A stretch of DNA of 64,000 nucleotides, taken from NCBI RefSeq assembly GCF_019656335.1, contig NZ_BPLZ01000018.1, forward strand, positions 1-64,000. The letters are read 5' to 3'. Below, in pieces: positions 58,558 through 64,000 of this stretch (positions are counted from its first letter, which is position 1; each line of letters opens with the position of its first letter). This stretch comes from Pseudomonas sp. NCCP-436 (GTDB taxonomy: Bacteria > Pseudomonadota > Gammaproteobacteria > Pseudomonadales > Pseudomonadaceae). Both the position numbers and the translations under genes were made by a program. The notes below the pieces were generated by a model, which saw nothing but the letters and a program-made list of their open reading frames with translations, was not told the origin of the DNA and did no database searches.

Positions 58558-59499
58558 ATGTCCGTCGCGCTCCCCAGGCCTGTGCTGGCACTGGGTCTGC
58601 TGTTTATCATCGGCACACTGCTGGGGTTGGCCAGCAATCTGGTCAAGCTGGCCGGGCAGGCTGGCTGGCAGCCGCTGGCCTATCTGCTCTGGAGCCTGTT
58701 GGGCGGCGGTCTGTTGCTGTTGTTGCTGGCTTGGTGGCGTCACGAGCAGCCCGGGCTGGATCGCACCCGACTGTGCTATTACCTGGCCTCCGGGCTGCTT
58801 AGCATCACTGTGCCGAACGCCCTGCTGTTCACCTCCGTCGCCCATGTCGGCGCCGGATTTGCGTCCATGTGTCTGGCCTTTCCGCCTTTGATCACCTACC
58901 TGCTGGCATTGGCCCTGCGCATGGAAGGGCTCAGCCGCATCCGCCTGCTCGGCATAGCCATCGGTATGGCCGGCAGCCTGCTGCTGGCACTGGGCAAACT
59001 GCACAGCGGCGACAGCCCGGCATTGTGGATCCTGGCCGCTCTGTGCGTACCTCTGATGCTGGCGCTGGGCAATATCTACCGTGCCCGCTACTGGCCGGAA
59101 GGCGCCAGCCCGCTGTCGCTGGCACCAGGCATGCTGCTGGGCGGGGCGCTGCTGCTTGGCGCCGGCGCGGCGTTCGGGGTGGATTTCCGTCCGCATCTTG
59201 CCAGTGCTACGAGCGTAGGTCTGGTGCTATTGCAGATGCTGCTGTTCGCTGCAGTCTATGCGCTGTTCTTCATCCTGCAGAATCTGGCCGGCACGGTATT
59301 CCTCAGCCAGATCGGTTCGGTGGCGGCCATCAGCGGTGCAGCCATCGCCGTCGGCCTGCTCGGCGAACAGGGCAGCCTGAGTATGCTGCTGGCCGCCCTA
59401 TGCGTTGTCGTCGGTGTCTTGCTGGTGGCCTGGCGCGGTGCCCAACCGCCCAAACCAGCCGGAGATGACCTCGAATCAGAAGAGCCAGGCAATCGCTGA
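58558..59499 (+). CDS. DMT-superfamily transporter (EamA)
   Basis: This 313-residue protein has about ten membrane helices in two EamA halves (residues 8-140 and 150-290) and an acidic tail. It is a probable exporter of amino acids or metabolites; the substrate is unknown. The ribosome site is weak (AAGGGG 9 bases before ATG 58558). Confidence 0.88.
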   Translation: MSVALPRPVLALGLLFIIGTLLGLASNLVKLAGQAGWQPLAYLLWSLLGGGLLLLLLAWWRHEQPGLDRTRLCYYLASGLLSITVPNALLFTSVAHVGAGFASMCLAFPPLITYLLALALRMEGLSRIRLLGIAIGMAGSLLLALGKLHSGDSPALWILAALCVPLMLALGNIYRARYWPEGASPLSLAPGMLLGGALLLGAGAAFGVDFRPHLASATSVGLVLLQMLLFAAVYALFFILQNLAGTVFLSQIGSVAAISGAAIAVGLLGEQGSLSMLLAALCVVVGVLLVAWRGAQPPKPAGDDLESEEPGNR

Positions 59500-59628
59500 G
59501 GCTTACGGCCGGCGCTTCTCCTGCGCCGTCCGGGCCTTGCCAAAATCACCGAACAACGCATCTAAACGATTGAAAAACCTTGGGTTTTGCTTCACTTCGG
59601 GAGCGCCGGCAGCTACCCTGCCGACCCC

Positions 59629-60321
59629 ATGAAGCGATGCATCCTGTTCTGCCTGGCTCTGCCGTTGTTCGCCCACGCCGCCCCCGCCAGCTTTGCCGAA
59701 GCCAAGCGCCTGGCGGGGCCGCTGTATGCGCAGCAGTCGGTGGAGTTCTATTGCGGCTGTCGCTACAGCGGCAACCGCGTCAACCTGAGTTCCTGCGGCT
59801 ACCAGCCACGCAAGAATGCCAGCCGCGCCGCCCGCATCGAGTGGGAGCACATCGTCCCGGCCTGGGTGATCGGCCACCAGCGCCAGTGCTGGCAGAAAGG
59901 CGGGCGCAAGCACTGTGCGGCCAACGATGTGCAGTTCCGCAAGGCCGAGGCGGATCTGCACAACCTGGTGCCGAGCATCGGCGAGGTGAATGGCGACCGC
60001 AGCAACTACAGCTTCGCCTGGCTGCCGCAGAAACCGCATCAGTACGGACGCTGCGAGACAGTGGTGGACTTCAAGGCGCGCAAGGTGATGCCGCGCCAGG
60101 CCATACGCGGAATGATCGCCCGCACCTATTTCTACATGGCCGACCGTTACCAACTGCGCCTGTCGAAACAGGATCGGCAGCTCTACGAAGCCTGGAACAA
60201 GGCCTACCCACCCAAGACCTGGGAGCAGCAACGCAATCAGCAGGTGGCCTGCGTGATGGGCTGGGGCAACCCCTATGTGGGCAAGGTGGACATGGGCCGC
60301 TGCACGCGCAAGCGCGGCTAG
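59629..60321 (+). CDS. endA: Endonuclease I, secreted
   Basis: This 230-residue protein has a signal peptide (RCILFCLALPLFAHAAP) and an endonuclease I domain (EWEHIVPAWVIG with the catalytic His, then DLHNLVPSIGEVNGDRSNYSF). Six or more Cys residues suggest disulfides in the periplasm. It degrades double-stranded DNA outside the cytoplasm. The start ATG 59629 is used; a longer frame opens 14 codons earlier without a signal sequence. Confidence 0.93.
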   Translation: MKRCILFCLALPLFAHAAPASFAEAKRLAGPLYAQQSVEFYCGCRYSGNRVNLSSCGYQPRKNASRAARIEWEHIVPAWVIGHQRQCWQKGGRKHCAANDVQFRKAEADLHNLVPSIGEVNGDRSNYSFAWLPQKPHQYGRCETVVDFKARKVMPRQAIRGMIARTYFYMADRYQLRLSKQDRQLYEAWNKAYPPKTWEQQRNQQVACVMGWGNPYVGKVDMGRCTRKRG

Positions 60322-60360
60322 ACTGCCCGACGGCAATAACCCGGCAGTCCGGTGCTGCGC

Positions 60361-60558
60361 CTAGGCAAGCCGCTGCAGCTCGCGGCGCACCATGCTGGCG
60401 AACTCCGGCGGGCTGAGCTGGTAAAGCTCCTGAGCCACCCAGTTCAACCAGCGCCCCTGCAGTTCCTCTCGACGGGCCAGCAGGCGGCGCGCTTCGGCCT
60501 CCGCACGCAACTGGTGCTCCCGGTGAAAATCAGCACGATTGGGTTTATCTGTACTCAC
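60361..60558 (-). CDS. Small conserved hypothetical protein upstream of gcsR
   Basis: This 65-residue, Arg/Glu-rich helical protein (MSTDKPNRADFHREHQLRAE) starts at GTG 60556-60558 with AAGGG upstream. No family is recognised. It is divergent from gcsR and convergent with endA, and codon use is normal. Confidence 0.6.
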   Translation of the reverse strand: MSTDKPNRADFHREHQLRAEAEARRLLARREELQGRWLNWVAQELYQLSPPEFASMVRRELQRLA

Positions 60559-60631
60559 GCGGCTACCCTTTTCCCCATCTCCGGCAGTGCAGGCATAATG
60601 GCCGCCTGTCCGCCCTACTCAACTTACAGCA

Positions 60632-62152
60632 ATGCGCATTCACGTCAGCTTCATCGACCGCGTCGGCATCACCCAGGAAGTCCTGGCGCTGCTCGGCGGG
60701 CGCAATCTGAATCTCGATGCGGTGGAGATGGTACCGCCAAACGTCTATATCGACGCCCCCACCCTAAGCCCGGCGGTGCTCGACGAGTTGCGCGACGCTC
60801 TGCTGCAAGTGCATGGCGTGCAGAGCGTCGAGGTAGTAGACATCCTCCCGGGGCAGCGCCGCCGCCTGCAACTTGATGCGCTGCTAGCCGCGATGCCGGA
60901 TCCGGTGCTGGCGGTGGACAGCCGCGGCATCGTGCTGTTGGCCAACCCGGCGTTGCTGGAACTGTGCGGCCGCCCCCCGGAAGACCTGAGCATCGCCGAG
61001 CTGTTCGGCGATCGGCAGTTGCACGACTCGTTGCTTGAGGCCGGCTTTCACCAGCCGCTGCGGGAAGTGAACTTCGCCGGCCGGCCACTGCTGCTCGACG
61101 CCCAGCCGATCACCGAAGACGGCCGCCTGACCGGCGGTCTGCTGACCCTTTATGCCCCGAGCCGCATGGGCGAACGCCTGGCTGCACTGCATCACGATCA
61201 TGCCGAGGGTTTCGACTCGCTACTCGGCGAGTCCGAGGCAATCCGCGCGCTCAAGGCCCGCGGCCTGCGCGTGGCCTCGCTCGACGCACCACTGCTGATC
61301 CATGGTGAAACCGGTACCGGCAAGGAACTGGTGGCCCGCGCCTGTCACACCGCCAGCGCCCGCCGCAATGCGCCGTTCCTGGCGCTGAACTGTGCCGCCC
61401 TGCCGGAAAACCTGGCCGAGAGCGAACTCTTCGGCTATGCCCCGGGCGCCTTCACCGGTGCCCAGCGCGGTGGCAAGCCCGGCCTGCTGGAGCTGGCCAA
61501 CCGTGGCACGGTGTTTCTCGACGAGATCGGCGAGATGTCGCCCTACCTGCAGGCCAAGCTGCTGCGCTTTCTCAGTGACGGCAGCTTCCGCCGGGTTGGG
61601 GGCGAGCGTGAGGTGCGGGTGGACGTGCGCATTCTCAGCGCCACCCACCGCGACCTGGAGCAAATGGTGGCCGAGGGCAGCTTCCGCGAGGATCTGTTCT
61701 ACCGCCTGAACGTGCTGCGCCTGGAGGTACCGCCGCTGCGCGAGCGTGGCCAGGACATCCTGCTACTAGCCCAGCATTTCATGGCCCAGGCCTGCGCACA
61801 GATCCGCCGCCGTCCCTGCCGGCTGGCCCCGGCCAGCTTCCCGGCACTGCTGGCCGGACGCTGGCCTGGCAACGTGCGCCAGTTACAGAACGTGATCTTC
61901 CGGGCCGCCGCCATCTGCGACGGAGACTGGGTGGAAATGGAAGATCTCGACATCGCCGTAACCGAAGTGGCGTCCCCTGCCGAAGGCGAGATCATCAGCC
62001 TCGAACAGGCCATGGACGAGTACGAGAAGAACCTGCTTAACCGACTCTACCAGAGCCATCCGTCCAGCCGCCAACTGGCCGCCCGCTTGGGCACCTCGCA
62101 TACCGCCATCGCCAAGCGGTTGCGCAAGTACGGCATTCCTGGCGGCCGCTGA
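60632..62152 (+). CDS. gcsR: sigma54-dependent activator GcsR (TyrR-like)
   Basis: This 506-residue protein has an N-terminal ACT domain (1-70), a PAS domain (80-185), a sigma54 AAA+ domain with the Walker A GETGTGKE (225-232) and GAFTGA (272-277), and a C-terminal TyrR-type HTH ([20 protein letters not shown]). In P. aeruginosa GcsR senses glycine and activates gcvH2-gcvP2-glyA2-sdaA-gcvT2. The same target genes lie directly downstream with a sigma54 promoter. The ribosome site is weak. Confidence 0.93.
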   Translation: MRIHVSFIDRVGITQEVLALLGGRNLNLDAVEMVPPNVYIDAPTLSPAVLDELRDALLQVHGVQSVEVVDILPGQRRRLQLDALLAAMPDPVLAVDSRGIVLLANPALLELCGRPPEDLSIAELFGDRQLHDSLLEAGFHQPLREVNFAGRPLLLDAQPITEDGRLTGGLLTLYAPSRMGERLAALHHDHAEGFDSLLGESEAIRALKARGLRVASLDAPLLIHGETGTGKELVARACHTASARRNAPFLALNCAALPENLAESELFGYAPGAFTGAQRGGKPGLLELANRGTVFLDEIGEMSPYLQAKLLRFLSDGSFRRVGGEREVRVDVRILSATHRDLEQMVAEGSFREDLFYRLNVLRLEVPPLRERGQDILLLAQHFMAQACAQIRRRPCRLAPASFPALLAGRWPGNVRQLQNVIFRAAAICDGDWVEMEDLDIAVTEVASPAEGEIISLEQAMDEYEKNLLNRLYQSHPSSRQLAARLGTSHTAIAKRLRKYGIPGGR

Positions 62153-62179
62153 GGCGCTCACAGCCGGCTTCGCGCCCGC

Positions 62180-62197
62180 CGTATCGAAATCGATACA
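62180..62197. promoter_or_regulatory. Possible GcsR operator, distal
   Basis: The palindrome CGTATCG-AAAT-CGATACA resembles the GcsR operator form (TGTAACG-N4-CGTTCCG) on the opposite strand. It lies about 165 bases before the -24 element. A weaker half-site CGTAACG follows at 62199-62205. Confidence 0.45.
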
Positions 62198-62279
62198 GCG
62201 TAACGAATCAGAAACACAGCGCTACAGCCGGCGTATTGCCTGGGGCGACCCTCGCTTTTCCAAAAACGACAGACTCTTT

Positions 62280-62297
62280 TGTAGCGATATCGTTACG
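62280..62297 (+). promoter_or_regulatory. Probable GcsR operator, proximal
   Basis: TGTAGCG-ATAT-CGTTACG matches the reported GcsR consensus TGTAACG-N4-CGTTCCG at 12 of 14 fixed bases. It lies 63 bases upstream of the -24 element, a normal position for an enhancer site. Confidence 0.65.
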
Positions 62298-62327
62298 GAG
62301 AACTACCCAGAATCACTCAAGACAGCT

Positions 62328-62356
62328 CCGAAGCCCCGATTTCACGGGGTTTTCGG
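62328..62356 (+). terminator. gcsR terminator
   Basis: CCCCG 62334-62338 pairs with CGGGG 62345-62349, followed by TTTT; outer CCGAA/TTCGG can extend it. It insulates gcsR from the downstream gcv promoter. Confidence 0.65.
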
Positions 62357-62360
62357 CGAT

Positions 62361-62376
62361 TGGCACCTACCTTGCT
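62361..62376 (+). promoter_or_regulatory. sigma54 promoter of gcvH-gcvP
   Basis: TGGCAC-N5-TTGCT is a perfect -24/-12 element. Transcription should start near 62388, leaving a 52-base leader to gcvH. Confidence 0.88.
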
Positions 62377-62439
62377 TCCGTCATTGGAAAACCCCTCCCG
62401 CCACCTAGAAGCGGGCCTACTACCCCTTGAGGAGTTGAC

Positions 62440-62823
62440 ATGAGCGAGTTGCGTTTCACCGCCGATCACGAATGGCTGCGTCTGGACAACGATGGTCTGG
62501 TTACCGTCGGCATCACCCACTACGCCCAGGATGCACTCGGCGACGTGGTCTATGTGCAACTGCCGGAAACCAAGTCCTATGCCCAGGGCGAGGAAGTGGC
62601 CGTACTGGAGTCGGTCAAGGCTGCCAGCAACATCGTCATGCCGCTGGACGGCGAGATCGTCGAGGTCAACTCCGAGCTGGAAGGCAGCCCCGAGCTGGTC
62701 AACGAATCACCACTGGACAAGGCCTGGTTCTTCCGCATGCGTCTGGCCGACAACGCGGTGCTGGCCGAGCTGCTCGACCAGAACGGCTATGATCGTCTGT
62801 TGAATGCCAACGCCGACGCCTGA
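62440..62823 (+). CDS. gcvH: Glycine cleavage system H protein
   Basis: This 127-residue protein carries the lipoyl Lys60 in VLESVKAASN. It shuttles the aminomethyl group between P, T and L proteins. GAGGAG lies 6 bases before ATG 62440. It corresponds to gcvH2 of P. aeruginosa, the GcsR-controlled copy. Confidence 0.97.
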   Translation: MSELRFTADHEWLRLDNDGLVTVGITHYAQDALGDVVYVQLPETKSYAQGEEVAVLESVKAASNIVMPLDGEIVEVNSELEGSPELVNESPLDKAWFFRMRLADNAVLAELLDQNGYDRLLNANADA

Positions 62824-62832
62824 GTGACCACC

Positions 62833-64000
62833 ATGACCAAGCTCGATACCAACAACGAATTTATCGCCCGCCATATCGGCCCGCGCGATGCCGATACGGC
62901 TGCCATGCTGCAGCTGCTCGGCTACGACTCGCTCGATGCGCTGATCGACAGCGTGATCCCCGATAGCATCAAGGGCACCAGCATCCTCGGCGACCAGCCG
63001 GGCCTGTCGGAAGCCGACGCGCTGGCCAGGATCAAGGCCATTGCCGCCAAGAACCAGCAGTTCAAGAGCTACATCGGCCAGGGCTACTACGGCACCCATA
63101 CGCCGAGCCCGATCCTGCGCAACCTGCTGGAAAACCCGGCCTGGTATACCGCCTACACCCCGTACCAGCCGGAAATCTCCCAGGGCCGCCTGGAAGCGCT
63201 GCTGAACTTCCAGACCCTGATCAGCGACCTGACCGGCATGCAGATCGCCAACGCCTCGCTGCTGGACGAAGCGACCGCTGCCGCCGAGGCCATGACCTTC
63301 TGCAAGCGTCTGTCGAAGAACAAGGCCAGCAACACCTTCTTTGCCTCCAAACACTGCCACCCGCAAACCCTCGACGTACTGCGCACCCGTGCCGAACCTC
63401 TGGGCATCGAAGTGGAAGTGGGCGACGAAGCTGCCATCGGCGACGCCAGCGCCTACTTCGGCGCGCTGCTGCAGTACCCGGCCAGCAACGGTGACATCTT
63501 CGACTACCGCGCCCTGGTCGAGCGCTTCCACGCAGCCAATGCCCTGGTCGCCGTTTCCGCCGACCTGCTGGCGCTGACCCTGCTTACCCCGCCCGGTGAG
63601 TTCGGCGCCGACGTTGCCCTGGGCAGTGCCCAGCGCTTCGGCGTGCCGCTGGGCTTCGGCGGTCCGCACGCGGCCTACTTCGCCACCCGCGACGCATTCA
63701 AGCGCGACATGCCGGGCCGCCTGGTCGGCCTGTCGGTCGATCGCTTCGGCAAGCCGGCCCTGCGTCTGGCCATGCAGACCCGCGAACAGCACATCCGCCG
63801 CGAGAAGGCCACCAGCAACATCTGTACCGCGCAGGTTCTGCTGGCCAACATCGCCAGCATGTACGCTGTCTACCACGGCCCGAAAGGCCTGCAGGCCATC
63901 GCCGAGCGCATCCACAGCCTCACCGCCATTCTCGCCCTGGGCCTGACCAAACTGGGCTACAGCGTCGAGCAGCAGAACTTTTTCGACACCCTGAGCATCG
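62833..64000 (+). CDS. gcvP: Glycine dehydrogenase (decarboxylating), N-terminal part
   Basis: The frame starts [20 protein letters not shown] at ATG 62833 and runs open through the right edge (389 residues seen). [20 protein letters not shown] and [17 protein letters not shown] are typical of GcvP. P protein decarboxylates glycine with PLP; the PLP lysine is in the C-terminal half outside the window. It starts 9 bases after gcvH, so they form one operon, as gcvP2 in P. aeruginosa. Confidence 0.96.
   Translation, partial: MTKLDTNNEFIARHIGPRDADTAAMLQLLGYDSLDALIDSVIPDSIKGTSILGDQPGLSEADALARIKAIAAKNQQFKSYIGQGYYGTHTPSPILRNLLENPAWYTAYTPYQPEISQGRLEALLNFQTLISDLTGMQIANASLLDEATAAAEAMTFCKRLSKNKASNTFFASKHCHPQTLDVLRTRAEPLGIEVEVGDEAAIGDASAYFGALLQYPASNGDIFDYRALVERFHAANALVAVSADLLALTLLTPPGEFGADVALGSAQRFGVPLGFGGPHAAYFATRDAFKRDMPGRLVGLSVDRFGKPALRLAMQTREQHIRREKATSNICTAQVLLANIASMYAVYHGPKGLQAIAERIHSLTAILALGLTKLGYSVEQQNFFDTLSI

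Noticed and set aside
62707..63915. 402-codon leftward open frame opposite gcvH/gcvP
   Set aside because: gcvP on the plus strand is clearly coding up to the edge; the opposite frame is low-complexity Gly/Val/Gln-rich.

Overview
The window is a high-GC, gene-dense stretch of a Pseudomonas chromosome (P. aeruginosa / P. mendocina-like lineage). The assignment rests on gene content and order: guaBA, xseA, leuA, the rlmN-pilF-rodZ-ispG-hisS-yfgM-bamB-der string, the isc cluster with iscX, suhB next to trmJ-cysE, the bifA / GIDE / lemA / icmP block, and gcsR followed by gcvH and gcvP. Almost everything is ordinary core genome. I see no rRNA, tRNA, CRISPR array, prophage or plasmid module. The only clear mobile element is a truncated IS3-family transposase at the left edge, with short dispersed repeats elsewhere.

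Layout. 1-640: IS3 remnant, an AT-richer segment and the guaA terminator. 645-3767: guaBA, leftward, with a sigma70 promoter before guaB. 3890-5954: a small Cys-rich protein, then a PACE-type efflux pump divergent from a LysR regulator. 5963-9559: xseA, a LytM-type peptidase and a YbdG-like MscS channel. 9560-11558: leuA behind a possible Leu-rich leader peptide. 11686-13688: an omega-amidase and a Gln-dependent aminotransferase. 13811-30453: a long leftward run covering tRNA modification, Cys synthesis, Fe-S assembly (iscR-iscS-iscU-iscA-hscB-hscA-fdx-iscX), ndk, rlmN, pilF, rodZ, ispG, hisS, yfgM, bamB and der. Two IscR type-1-like sites overlap the iscR promoter, and internal hairpins break up the run.

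30591-38733: suhB; bifA, a c-di-GMP phosphodiesterase with a degenerate GGDQF; a GIDE/EF-hand membrane protein overlapping lemA; the Fur-box-associated imelysin lipoprotein icmP; and a membrane diguanylate cyclase with an intact GGEEF and I-site. 38821-52544: a UbiH/UbiM-like flavin hydroxylase, an SH3/coiled-coil membrane protein, a LysR / MBL-fold divergent pair, small conserved proteins, a 52-residue YqaE/Pmp3 peptide gene, a cupin, an ecotin with a possible lipobox, a SEC-C protein, rlhA, DUF2254 and DUF3087 membrane proteins and an alpha/beta hydrolase. 52626-60558: nhaA behind a structured leader, hrpA carrying a palindromic repeat inside its reading frame, a DMT transporter and endonuclease I. 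60632-64000: the sigma54 activator gcsR, its likely target promoter, gcvH and the start of gcvP, which runs off the right edge.

No wholly new multigene system is apparent. The most interesting items are the repeat domesticated inside hrpA, the candidate cation riboswitch before nhaA, the leuA leader ORF, the MITE-like repeat family and the GIDE/LemA pair. Calls rest on reading translated sequence against remembered families; no database search was run.
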